NCBI GenBank assembly: GCA_903820955.1
Contig: CAIJJH010000159.1
Coordinates: 1-8,543, forward strand
Length of the DNA: 8,543 nt
Source of the DNA: an uncultured Micrococcales bacterium
GTDB taxonomy: Bacteria; Actinomycetota; Actinomycetes; Actinomycetales; Microbacteriaceae
Direction of reading: 5' to 3'
Within the stretch, counting starts at the first letter, position 1; each line of letters opens with the position of its first letter. This document shows positions 1 through 6,173 of this stretch, piece after piece. The translations under genes and the position numbers were made by a program. The notes under the pieces were generated by a model. It saw only the letters and a program-made list of their open reading frames with translations, was not told the DNA's origin and searched no databases.

Positions 1-1
1 C

Positions 2-301
2 GAATTCTTCGAACGTTACGGCTCGAAGGCAGTAATTTTGGCCCACTTCGTACCGATTATGCGAACCTTCGTTCCGGTGGCCGCTGGTGTAGGCGTCATG
101 CCTTGGCGCAAGTTCACAACCTACAACGTGATCGGTGTCATTGGCTGGGGTACCGGGGTAACCCTGCTCGGTTACTTCCTGGGTGGCATCCAGTTTGTCA
201 GCGACCACGTAACCTACGTGACGCTCGCCTTCATCGTGCTTTCGTTTATCCCGCTCGCGCTAGAGGCTCTCAAGGCCCTGCGTCGCAAGAAAGCCGCTTA
301 G
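2..301 (+). CDS. DedA-family membrane protein, C-terminal fragment
   Basis: This is the 3' end of a gene that begins before the window; the frame is open from base 2 and ends at TAG (299-301), giving 99 visible residues. The in-frame TTG at 38 is internal, not the start, because the preceding codons (EFFERYGSKAVIL) are already family sequence. The signature is AHFVPIMRTFVPVAAG at visible residues 14-29, matching the DedA/SNARE-associated (VTT) motif usually written ARFxPxxRTFxPxxAG. Two hydrophobic segments follow, about residues 43-63 and 70-90, and a basic tail (LRRKKAA) typical of a cytoplasmic end. DedA proteins are inner-membrane proteins linked to proton-motive-force maintenance and, in some members, lipid-carrier flipping; which role applies here cannot be told. 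The first Arg of the motif is His15 here (CAC at 44-46), which is odd. The gene converges on rdgB and overlaps it by 42 bp. Confidence 0.88.
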   Translation, partial: EFFERYGSKAVILAHFVPIMRTFVPVAAGVGVMPWRKFTTYNVIGVIGWGTGVTLLGYFLGGIQFVSDHVTYVTLAFIVLSFIPLALEALKALRRKKAA

Positions 302-850
302 CTGCGCCAGCGCCTGAGCCCTGTGGCTGTAGGCGTTCTTGAGCTCCGGCTCTAACTCGGCCGCGGTCACCCCAAAACCCTCTGGGATGAACACAGGATC
401 GTAGCCGTGGCCGTTGGTGCCGCGCTCCTCGGTGGCAATCGAGCCACTCCAGATTCCTGTGAACGAAGCCTCGCCGTTTGGCCCGACCAGTGCGAGCGTG
501 CAGATGAAGGCCGCGGCACGATGTTCGGGGGCGATATCTTTGAGCTGCGCGAGCAGCAGGCGACGGTTAGCTACGTTGTCGCGACCGCCAGCCCAGATCG
601 CGGTGAAGATACCCGGTGAACCACCTAGGACTTCGACAGCGAGCCCGGAATCATCGGCGATACTCGGCAGGCCGGTGTGCAAAAAAGCGGCTCTGGCCTT
701 GATCATCGCGTTTTCGAGAAAGGTTAGGCCGTCTTCGCTCGGTTCTGGGCCGTCGTAACCGACTAGCTCGAGCCCTGGCACCTGGGCCTCGAGAATTGCG
801 CGCAACTCTTCGAGCTTGCCCTTGTTGTGCGTGGCTAAGACCAGCTTCAT
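260..850 (-). CDS. rdgB: RdgB/HAM1 non-canonical purine NTP pyrophosphatase
   Basis: A 196-residue protein, the usual length for the Ham1/RdgB family. These enzymes hydrolyse dITP, dXTP and their ribo forms to monophosphate plus pyrophosphate, keeping deaminated purines out of DNA and RNA; they act in the cytoplasm as dimers. Visible motifs are THNKGK (residues 7-12), the acidic ADDSGL (65-70, with the likely catalytic Asp66/Asp67), GTNGHGYDP (144-152) and SHR (175-177). Two positions depart from what I recall of the family: Ile85 in GIFTAIWAG where GxYSARxAG is usual, and His148 where GFGYDP is usual. The ATG (848-850) overlaps the rph stop as ATGA and has no clear Shine-Dalgarno, so translation is probably coupled to rph. 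The last 13 codons plus the stop lie inside the oppositely directed DedA gene. Family assignment is firm. Confidence 0.95.
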   Translation of the reverse strand: MKLVLATHNKGKLEELRAILEAQVPGLELVGYDGPEPSEDGLTFLENAMIKARAAFLHTGLPSIADDSGLAVEVLGGSPGIFTAIWAGGRDNVANRRLLLAQLKDIAPEHRAAAFICTLALVGPNGEASFTGIWSGSIATEERGTNGHGYDPVFIPEGFGVTAAELEPELKNAYSHRAQALAQLSGFLATQGLESL

Positions 851-1569
851 GCCAGGGCTTTGGCCTGGATTTCGCGCAATTCGCGGTTGCCCTTGAGGGC
901 TAGGTCTAGCAGCGCATTCAACTCTTCGCGGTTGAACGGTGCACCCTCGGCGGTGCCCTGCACCTCGACAAAGTGGCCGGCACCGGTGACCACTACGTTC
1001 ATGTCGGTCTCGGCTCGGACGTCCTCGGTATAAGCGAGATCTAGAAACGGAACCCCGTCGATGATTCCGACCGAAATCGCCGAGACACTGTCTTTCAATG
1101 GCTCGCTACGTTTCGGAATGAAGCCCTGCTCTTTGCCCCAGGCGATTGCGTCGGCCAGTGCCACGTAGGCGCCGGTGATCGCGGCGGTTCTCGTGCCGCC
1201 GTCGGCCTGCAATACGTCGCAGTCGATCACGATGGTGTTTTCGCCGAGGCCTTTGACGTCAACAATCGCGCGCAGGCTGCGGCCGATCAGGCGCGAAATC
1301 TCGTGGGTGCGGCCGCCAAGCTTGCCCTTGACAGACTCGCGGTCGTTGCGGGTGTGGGTTGCGCGCGGGAGCATCGAATACTCGGCGGTGACCCAGCCCT
1401 CCCCCGAACCGACCTTCCAGCGCGGGACGCCGGAGGTGAACGAAGCGGTGCAGAGAACCTTGGTGCCACCGAAGGTGATCAGCGCGCTGCCCTCGGCGTG
1501 ATCGCTCCAATTGCGAACGATGGTGACCTCGCGAAGTTGGTCTGCGGTGCGTCCGTCTACACGGGTCAT
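847..1569 (-). CDS. rph: Ribonuclease PH
   Basis: A 240-residue phosphorolytic 3'-5' exoribonuclease that trims the 3' ends of tRNA precursors, using phosphate and releasing nucleoside diphosphates; the family forms a hexameric ring in the cytoplasm. The start is the ATG at 1567-1569, giving [15 protein letters not shown], the canonical N-terminus, with an AGGAG ribosome site 4 nt upstream. An in-frame extension to 1719 (50 extra residues) exists, but it lies over the murI coding region and has no family resemblance. Landmarks are [17 protein letters not shown] (residues 55-71), the R-rich [15 protein letters not shown] (86-100), the phosphate-binding [12 protein letters not shown] (124-135) and the likely metal-binding YTED...DMNVV (180-193). 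The length and C-terminus are normal and nothing looks broken. It sits 13 nt after murI and ends in an ATGA overlap with rdgB, so it is a middle member of the operon. Confidence 0.97.
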   Translation of the reverse strand: MTRVDGRTADQLREVTIVRNWSDHAEGSALITFGGTKVLCTASFTSGVPRWKVGSGEGWVTAEYSMLPRATHTRNDRESVKGKLGGRTHEISRLIGRSLRAIVDVKGLGENTIVIDCDVLQADGGTRTAAITGAYVALADAIAWGKEQGFIPKRSEPLKDSVSAISVGIIDGVPFLDLAYTEDVRAETDMNVVVTGAGHFVEVQGTAEGAPFNREELNALLDLALKGNRELREIQAKALA

Positions 1570-1573
1570 GATT

Positions 1574-1578
1574 CTCCT
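1574..1578 (-). promoter_or_regulatory. Ribosome binding site of rph
   Basis: AGGAG on the minus strand, 4 nt before the ATG at 1567-1569, inside the 13-nt gap after the murI stop. This is the site that decides the rph start in favour of the 240-residue form over the longer open frame. Confidence 0.8.
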
Positions 1579-1582
1579 AGGG

Positions 1583-2383
1583 TTAGAGGCTCTCGACCGA
1601 GTTGACCTCGGGTCCGAGAAAACGACGAGCGAGGCGCTCGAACGAAGCTGTTTCACCGGTTGCCTGGAACCGGTAGGTCGGTTTGCTGGCCGAGGCGCGA
1701 AGCAGGTTGTGCTCAACAAGCGTGTGGTAAAGCTCCTTGGCGGTTTCTTCGGCGCTCGAAACCAGCGTCACGCCGTCGCCCATGACATACGAAATCGCGC
1801 CGGTGAGCAGCGGGTAGTGGGTGCAACCTAGGACCAGGGTGTCGACACCCGCGGCCTTGATCGGCGCCAGGTATTCCTCGGCGACCTTCAAGAGTTCAGG
1901 GCCGGAGGTGATCCCATTTTCGACAAACTCGACGAAGCGCGGGCAGACGGCTGATTCCACTTGGACGTTTACCGCTGCAGCGAAGGCGTCGTCGTATGCC
2001 TTAGAGGTGATTGTGGCGGTGGTGCCGATTACGCCCACCTTGTGGTTTCTGGTCGCGGCAACGGCGCGGCGAACGGCAGGTTGGATTACCTCGACAACCG
2101 GGATTCCGCGACCTGCGGTGTAGCGCTCGCGGGCATCGCGCAAAACCGCGGCCGATGCCGAGTTGCAGGCGATCACCAAGACTTTGACGCCCTCGTCAAC
2201 CAGGCGGTCCATCACACTGAGCGCGAGTTCGCGCACCTCTTGAATGCTCTTGGGGCCGTAAGGAGAGTTCGCCGTGTCACCAACGTAGATGATGCTCTCG
2301 TTGGGCAGTTGATCAATCACGGCGCGAGCAACGGTGAGCCCACCGACTCCCGAGTCAAAGATGCCTATTGGCGCGTCATTCAC
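1583..2383 (-). CDS. murI: Glutamate racemase
   Basis: A 266-residue cytoplasmic, cofactor-independent racemase that converts L-glutamate to D-glutamate for peptidoglycan stem peptides. The motifs are complete: [13 protein letters not shown] at residues 6-18, [10 protein letters not shown] (35-44), ACNSASA with catalytic Cys73 (72-78), GTTATI (120-125) and GCTHYPLL with the second catalytic Cys187 and His189 (186-193). The start is GTG (2381-2383), chosen because it gives the family N-terminus directly before the FDSG motif. The 10 nt between it and the DUF3039 stop contain no convincing Shine-Dalgarno, which suggests coupling to upstream translation. ACNSAS has Ser where ACNTA is more common; this looks like a tolerated variant. 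The murI-rph-rdgB order is common in actinobacteria and supports the call. Confidence 0.97.
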   Translation of the reverse strand: MNDAPIGIFDSGVGGLTVARAVIDQLPNESIIYVGDTANSPYGPKSIQEVRELALSVMDRLVDEGVKVLVIACNSASAAVLRDARERYTAGRGIPVVEVIQPAVRRAVAATRNHKVGVIGTTATITSKAYDDAFAAAVNVQVESAVCPRFVEFVENGITSGPELLKVAEEYLAPIKAAGVDTLVLGCTHYPLLTGAISYVMGDGVTLVSSAEETAKELYHTLVEHNLLRASASKPTYRFQATGETASFERLARRFLGPEVNSVESL

Positions 2384-2393
2384 GGAGTTCAGT

Positions 2394-2642
2394 CTATTTC
2401 TCGCCGTCTTGAGGTTCGCGCAAGCCGTCGTAAATCTCTTGGCACTCGGGGCAGACCGGGAACTTTTGCGGGTCGCGGTTTGGCACCCAAACCTTGCCGC
2501 AGAGCGCGATCACGGGTGTGCCCATGACAGCGGATTCGACGATTTTTTCTTTGCGAACGTAGTGCGAGTAGCGTTCGTGGTCGCCGGGTTCTACCGATTC
2601 GACTACGACTTCTTCGAGAAGACTCCCAGTCTGTTCACTCAC
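2394..2642 (-). CDS. DUF3039 family protein (small putative zinc-binding protein)
   Basis: An 82-residue protein matching the DUF3039 family of actinobacteria; the function of the family is unknown to me. The conserved core is [20 protein letters not shown] at residues 20-39, followed by [29 protein letters not shown] (46-74). Cys48, Cys64 and Cys67, with a possible ligand among His22 and His27, look like a small treble-clef or zinc-ribbon site; the metal is inferred from spacing, not known. There is no signal peptide or membrane segment, so it is presumably cytoplasmic. The start is GTG (2640-2642), overlapping the malic-enzyme TGA as GTGA, and the stop lies 10 nt before murI. It is therefore locked into the operon by coupling on the upstream side. 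The acidic N-terminal stretch ([11 protein letters not shown]) is poorly conserved in such proteins, as far as I recall. Confidence 0.85.
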   Translation of the reverse strand: MSEQTGSLLEEVVVESVEPGDHERYSHYVRKEKIVESAVMGTPVIALCGKVWVPNRDPQKFPVCPECQEIYDGLREPQDGEK

Positions 2643-4027
2643 TTGGCAGCCTTACGAACAGCCTCCGCAACGCGCGCGGTTACGTCTGGGTGAAACACGC
2701 TCGGCACGATGTAGCTGGCGTTCAATTCACTAGGCTCCACGCAGGAGGCGAGCGCGGTGGCCGCCGCGAGCAACATCTCCTCGGTGATTGCATTCGAGCC
2801 GGCGTCGAGAAGACCCCTGAAGAATCCGGGGAAGGCTAGGACGTTGTTGATTTGGTTCGGAAAATCGCTTCTACCGGTGGCGACAACCGCGGCATGCTTG
2901 GCGGCCAGACTCGGCTCGATCTCAGGGTTCGGGTTGGCAAGCGCAAAAACGATTGCGCCCGGAGCCATTTTGGCGATGTCGTGTTCGTCAAGCAGGTTTG
3001 CCGCCGAAACGCCAATAAAGACGTCGGCATCGACGATGGCTTGCTTCAGGGTGCCGGAGAACTTCTCGGCATTGGTGTGCTCCGAAACCCACTCGAGCGT
3101 GCTTCCGGGTTGGATGTCCGGGCGACCGGCAACCACAACACCCTTTTGGTCGGCGATGGTGGCGTGCTTGACGCCGGCGGCAAAGAGAAGTTTCAGCACC
3201 GCGGTGCCAGCGGCTCCAGCGCCAGACATGACGAGTTTTACCTCGCCGATATCTTTGCCGACCACCTTTAGAGCGTTGCGCAGGGCTGCGACGACGACGA
3301 TTGCGGTGCCGTGCTGGTCATCGTGGAAGACAGGGATGTCGAGTTCTTCACGCAGGCGCGCCTCGATTTCGAAACAGCGAGGAGCCGAAATGTCTTCGAG
3401 GTTGATGCCGGCAAAAACTGGCGCGATGGCCTTGACAGTTCTAACTATCTCGTCGGGGTCTTGGGTGTCGAGGCAAATCGGGAACGCGTCGATGTCGGCG
3501 AATCGCTTGAACAGGGCTGCTTTGCCCTCCATCACCGGCAAAGCGGCGAGTGGACCAATGTTGCCAAGCCCCAGAACCGCCGAGCCGTCGGTGATCACGG
3601 CGATGGTGTTGCGCTTGATGGTCAGGCGGCGCGCATCGCTAGGGTCTTTGACAATCGCCTCACAGATGCGGGCAACGCCAGGAGTGTAAATAAGCGAGAG
3701 GTCGTCGCGGTTTCGAATCGGAAGCTTTGACTCGATGGTGAGTTTTCCGCCGAGGTGGGCTAGGAAGGTCCGGTCGGAAACCTTGCCGATCACAACGCCT
3801 TCGATCACCTTTAGTCGCTCGACGATTTCTTCTGCGTGGTCAGAGTTTCTGGTTGCGCAGGTTACGTCGACGCGCACGCGGTCTGAATCGGAGTGGTTTA
3901 CATCGAGAGCGGTGACTATGCCACCAGAGGCCTCGATTGCGCTGGTCAGCTCGCTAACGGTAGTTGGCTTAGCTGGCGCCTCGAGGCGCATGGTGATTGA
4001 ATACTGGACCGATGGCGACGTTGACAT
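2639..4027 (-). CDS. NAD(P)-dependent malic enzyme with N-terminal ACT domain
   Basis: A 462-residue enzyme that oxidatively decarboxylates malate to pyruvate and CO2 with reduction of NAD(P). The N-terminal segment (about residues 7-86) has the alternating strand-helix pattern and ends in IEGVVIGKVSDRTF, as in the ACT-malic enzyme architecture; an amino-acid effector is possible but unproven. The catalytic domain follows: IYTPGVA with the catalytic Tyr114 (113-119), TDGSAVLGLGNIGPLA (146-161), the catalytic Lys in MEGKA (Lys169), metal ligands in EDI (211-213) and FHDDQHGTA (234-242). The Rossmann motif GAGAAGTA (269-276), NPNPEI (365-370) and QINN (392-395) complete the cofactor domain. The short length fits the bacterial small-subunit class. 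Cofactor preference cannot be read with confidence. The gene starts at ATG (4025-4027) with only a weak AGGC-like site, 24 nt after htrA, and its TGA overlaps the DUF3039 GTG. Confidence 0.94.
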   Translation of the reverse strand: MSTSPSVQYSITMRLEAPAKPTTVSELTSAIEASGGIVTALDVNHSDSDRVRVDVTCATRNSDHAEEIVERLKVIEGVVIGKVSDRTFLAHLGGKLTIESKLPIRNRDDLSLIYTPGVARICEAIVKDPSDARRLTIKRNTIAVITDGSAVLGLGNIGPLAALPVMEGKAALFKRFADIDAFPICLDTQDPDEIVRTVKAIAPVFAGINLEDISAPRCFEIEARLREELDIPVFHDDQHGTAIVVVAALRNALKVVGKDIGEVKLVMSGAGAAGTAVLKLLFAAGVKHATIADQKGVVVAGRPDIQPGSTLEWVSEHTNAEKFSGTLKQAIVDADVFIGVSAANLLDEHDIAKMAPGAIVFALANPNPEIEPSLAAKHAAVVATGRSDFPNQINNVLAFPGFFRGLLDAGSNAITEEMLLAAATALASCVEPSELNASYIVPSVFHPDVTARVAEAVRKAAK

Positions 4028-4051
4028 ATGCCTAGTCTGCCAGAGTTCTGA

Positions 4052-5236
4052 CTACTTTGCGTTCGCTGCGTCTCCGAGGGTTACCGTTACGGTCACCTGT
4101 TGTCCTCCGCGCACCACAACGATGGTCGCCTTGGAGTTTGCCGCCTCGAGTCGCACCTCTGCAGTCAACTCGGACGCAGATGAAACCACTTGGCCGTTGA
4201 ACTTCACGACCACGTCGTCAACCTTTAGCCCGCCTCGCTCTGCGGCTCCGCCGGGGGTCAGCTTGACAATTTTTGCACCGTTGCTAAATGCCGCGACTGA
4301 GTCACTCGAAGTGGCGTCGGTTACCAACGCTCCGAGCAGGGCGTGGCTCGCCTTGCCGCCCTTGATCAGCTGGTCTGAGATTCGTTTGGCGATGTTGGAA
4401 GGAATCGAGAAGCCAACGCCGATGCTGCCGCTCTGAGAACCGCTGGTGCTAGAGCCAGCGCTCGCAATAGCGACGTTGATGCCGATTAACTGCCCCTTAG
4501 AGTTCAAAAGCGCGCCACCCGAGTTTCCGGGGTTGATGGCGGCATCGGTCTGCAGCACGCGGAGGCTAACCGGGGCCGCGCCTGAGCCGCTCCAGAGCTG
4601 AAGCGTGCCGTCGTTAACTGCCGATGAGGCCACCTGAATGGTTCGGTTTAGTGACGAAAGAATACCGGTGGTCACGCTCTCCTCTAGGCCGAGCGGGGCG
4701 CCAATGGCGACAACGTTGTCTCCGACGTTGACCTTAGAAGAGTCACCAAATTCGATTGGGACGAATGTGCCCGAGGCTTTGATCACGGCGAGGTCGTTGG
4801 TTGGGTCGATGCCAACCACGGTCGCAGTTGTGACGATGCCGGTACTGGTCTTTATTTCGATCGAAACCTTGTTGGTGGCACCGTCCAGGGTGACAACGTG
4901 CGCGTTGGTCAAGATCAGGCCGTCCTTGGTCAAAACCACTCCGCTACCGCTACCGCCTGAGGTGCTGGCGCCGACCGAAATCGTGACTACCGAAGGCATG
5001 GCCTTCGCCGCGACGCCGGTAACCCAGTTGACCGATTGAGCGTTGTTGATCACAACGGTCGAAGTTTGGCCGAGCCTTGACACAGCAACCGAAGATACTC
5101 CGCCGGCAACAGCGCCGGCGATAACCGCCGCGACGACCGGCATGACGAAACGCCTGCGCGATTTGGCTGGTGCTGCAGGGGCAGCCGGGGCTTGGTAGGC
5201 AAAGGTGAACTGGCGATTTTCGTTATCGATTGACAC
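4052..5236 (-). CDS. HtrA/DegP-like membrane-anchored serine protease with PDZ domain
   Basis: A 394-residue S1C-family protease, predicted to be anchored in the membrane with its catalytic part outside, where such proteins degrade or refold damaged envelope proteins. Order: a short Pro/Ala-rich cytoplasmic segment (1-29, with SRRRF at its end), one membrane helix (about 31-52), a trypsin-like domain with an intact triad, His113 in TNAHVV, Asp148 in NDLAVIK and Ser239 in GNSGGAL, and a C-terminal PDZ domain (about 298-390). The start chosen is GTG 5234-5236, because AAAGG lies 6 nt upstream and the resulting N-terminus is like other actinobacterial HtrA proteins. The frame is open up to a TTG at 5338, which would overlap the PKD gene by 31 bp and has no ribosome site. 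A TAAACT at 5274-5279 in the 71-nt gap before the gene could be a -10 element. It may also be read with the downstream malic-enzyme operon, 24 nt away. Confidence 0.92.
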   Translation of the reverse strand: MSIDNENRQFTFAYQAPAAPAAPAKSRRRFVMPVVAAVIAGAVAGGVSSVAVSRLGQTSTVVINNAQSVNWVTGVAAKAMPSVVTISVGASTSGGSGSGVVLTKDGLILTNAHVVTLDGATNKVSIEIKTSTGIVTTATVVGIDPTNDLAVIKASGTFVPIEFGDSSKVNVGDNVVAIGAPLGLEESVTTGILSSLNRTIQVASSAVNDGTLQLWSGSGAAPVSLRVLQTDAAINPGNSGGALLNSKGQLIGINVAIASAGSSTSGSQSGSIGVGFSIPSNIAKRISDQLIKGGKASHALLGALVTDATSSDSVAAFSNGAKIVKLTPGGAAERGGLKVDDVVVKFNGQVVSSASELTAEVRLEAANSKATIVVVRGGQQVTVTVTLGDAANAK

Positions 5237-5242
5237 TTGAAA

Positions 5243-5247
5243 CCTTT
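5243..5247 (-). promoter_or_regulatory. Ribosome binding site of the HtrA-like protease
   Basis: AAAGG on the minus strand, 6 nt before the GTG at 5234-5236. This is the main reason for choosing the 394-residue form over the longer TTG-initiated frame. Confidence 0.65.
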
Positions 5248-5257
5248 CGATTCTCGT

Positions 5258-5271
5258 TCGAGGGAACTCGA
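5258..5271. repeat. Short inverted repeat upstream of htrA
   Basis: TCGAG-GGAA-CTCGA, a perfect 5-bp inverted repeat with a 4-nt spacer, in the 71-nt gap between the PKD gene and the htrA start. It lies just downstream of a possible -10 (TAAACT, 5274-5279, minus strand) and upstream of the ribosome site. It could be an operator or a small 5'-leader hairpin, or chance; a 5-bp arm is weak evidence. Confidence 0.3.
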
Positions 5272-5307
5272 TTAGTTTAAAGTCCTTTTCTGAAAGCTCG
5301 CTGAGAG

Positions 5308-5979
5308 TCAGCAACCTATTCGCTGTATGAGCTGACAATCGAAAAATACCAACCTGGGGGTCTTTGCGACTTGGAAGGGTGGCGAAATTGGCACCCGAAA
5401 GCCCAGCGAGTTGGTCTGCAGCACGATTCCGCGCGGGTCATTGATCCACTTTGTGGTGCCGACAAAGCGAAACTTCACCCCGTAGGTGACTCGAGCGCGA
5501 ACGCTATAACGCCCAGGGCGTTGAAATGCGTGGACGGCTCCAGAGGCAATTAGCTTCTGGCCGTCACCGAAGTCCCAGAGAGTTTTTTGCGGAGTGAATC
5601 GAACTACCGCTAACCGGCCGAGCAACAACTTCTTGCGCTGGTGCGTGGCTGCCGTGGTGCCAACCGAAAACACCTCGCCGACCTTCAAAATAGATGTGCT
5701 ATAGCTGAAGGCCTTCGGCTTTGAAGGTGTCACCACGAAAGAGTTTGGATCAATCTTCGGTTTGACATACTTGACCGGCTGGGTCGACTTTTTGACTGGG
5801 CCGAGAACCTTCGGCCACCAGTATTCGGCGCAAATCCTGACCTGGTCTCCGGAAACACTCGATCCGTAGTGCAACCGATCGGAGGCGCCGCGATTATCGC
5901 AACCCATGGCGTGCGCGGGGTGCCCGTAGTTCAAGGCGAATAGTAGGGCTAGGCAGATAGCCCCTGCGAAACGGTTCAT
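5308..5979 (-). CDS. Secreted protein with PKD-like motif, function unknown
   Basis: A 223-residue protein I do not recognise as a named family. The N-terminus is a clear Sec signal peptide: Arg3, a hydrophobic core at about 4-17, and a likely cleavage after AHA (residues 22-24). The mature part contains four cysteines (27, 50, 215, 223), so one or two disulfides are possible. WDFGDG at 135-140 followed by HAFQRPGRYSVRARVTY (150-166) is the hallmark of a PKD-type immunoglobulin-like fold, usually an extracellular adhesion or spacer module. No catalytic motif, membrane anchor or sortase signal is visible. The middle (about 58-95) is Lys/Pro-rich and probably extended. The start is ATG 5977-5979 with a weak AGG 8 nt upstream. 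The gene follows the tRNA terminator, so it needs its own promoter; I see none that is convincing in 5980-6032. It ends 71 nt before htrA, which also acts outside the membrane. Confidence 0.8.
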   Translation of the reverse strand: MNRFAGAICLALLFALNYGHPAHAMGCDNRGASDRLHYGSSVSGDQVRICAEYWWPKVLGPVKKSTQPVKYVKPKIDPNSFVVTPSKPKAFSYSTSILKVGEVFSVGTTAATHQRKKLLLGRLAVVRFTPQKTLWDFGDGQKLIASGAVHAFQRPGRYSVRARVTYGVKFRFVGTTKWINDPRGIVLQTNSLGFRVPISPPFQVAKTPRLVFFDCQLIQRIGC

Positions 5980-6032
5980 CGGAGCAACCTAAACCAAATC
6001 CAGGACTGTGAAAAAGTTCTCCACTTAAAGCG

Positions 6033-6062
6033 AAAAACCGGTCTCGTTAGAGACCGGTTTTT
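6033..6062 (-). terminator. Rho-independent terminator after tRNA-fMet
   Basis: Perfect inverted repeat: A5-CCGG-TCTC (6033-6045), loop GTTA (6046-6049), GAGA-CCGG-T5 (6050-6062). On the minus strand it begins 4 nt after the tRNA 3' end and gives a stable 8-bp GC-containing stem followed by five U, a classic intrinsic terminator. Because the A and T tracts flank both sides it could work in either direction, but no plus-strand gene ends here. It separates the tRNA unit from the PKD gene. Confidence 0.92.
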
Positions 6063-6066
6063 CAAT

Positions 6067-6143
6067 TGGTTGCGGAGGCAGGATTTGAACCTACGACCTC
6101 CGGGTTATGAGCCCGGCGAGCTACCGAACTGCTCCACCCCGCG
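6067..6143 (-). tRNA. tRNA-fMet (CAT), initiator
   Basis: A complete 77-nt cloverleaf with an encoded CCA end. The anticodon is CAU in GGGCUCAUAACCC. Initiator hallmarks are all visible: an unpaired C1-A72 at the top of the acceptor stem, three consecutive G-C pairs at the base of the anticodon stem, and the A11-U24 pair in the D stem. The T arm is GUAGG-UUCAAAU-CCUGC and the acceptor stem contains a G6-U67 wobble. It closely resembles the E. coli initiator sequence. It initiates translation after formylation of its methionine. It lies 30 nt after the UPF0182 stop and is followed at once by a strong terminator. Confidence 0.98.
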
Positions 6144-6154
6144 TCGGTAGAGAC

Positions 6155-6160
6155 AGTTTA
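6155..6160 (-). promoter_or_regulatory. Possible -10 element of tRNA-fMet promoter
   Basis: TAAACT on the minus strand, 11 nt before tRNA base C1, so transcription could begin about 4-5 nt upstream of the mature 5' end. A -35 at the expected spacing (TGGTAA, about 6178-6183, within the last UPF0182 codons) matches TTGACA at only three of six positions. Read-through from the upstream gene is the alternative. Confidence 0.35.
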
Positions 6161-6173
6161 GCACGAAACCGAA

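Noticed and set aside
1570..1719. A 50-residue N-terminal extension of RNase PH.
   Set aside because: It overlaps the end of murI, is Arg/Ser-rich without similarity to the family, and the internal ATG has a strong AGGAG site and the canonical MTRVDGR start.
2757..3689. Long 310-codon plus-strand open frame opposite the malic enzyme.
   Set aside because: It is a mirror of codon bias in the antisense frame of a clear enzyme gene; the translation is Ser/Ala/Thr-rich without motifs and has no ribosome site or partner gene.
3735..4436. Plus-strand frame of 233 codons spanning the malic enzyme and htrA junction.
   Set aside because: It crosses two well-supported minus-strand genes and shows only antisense composition.
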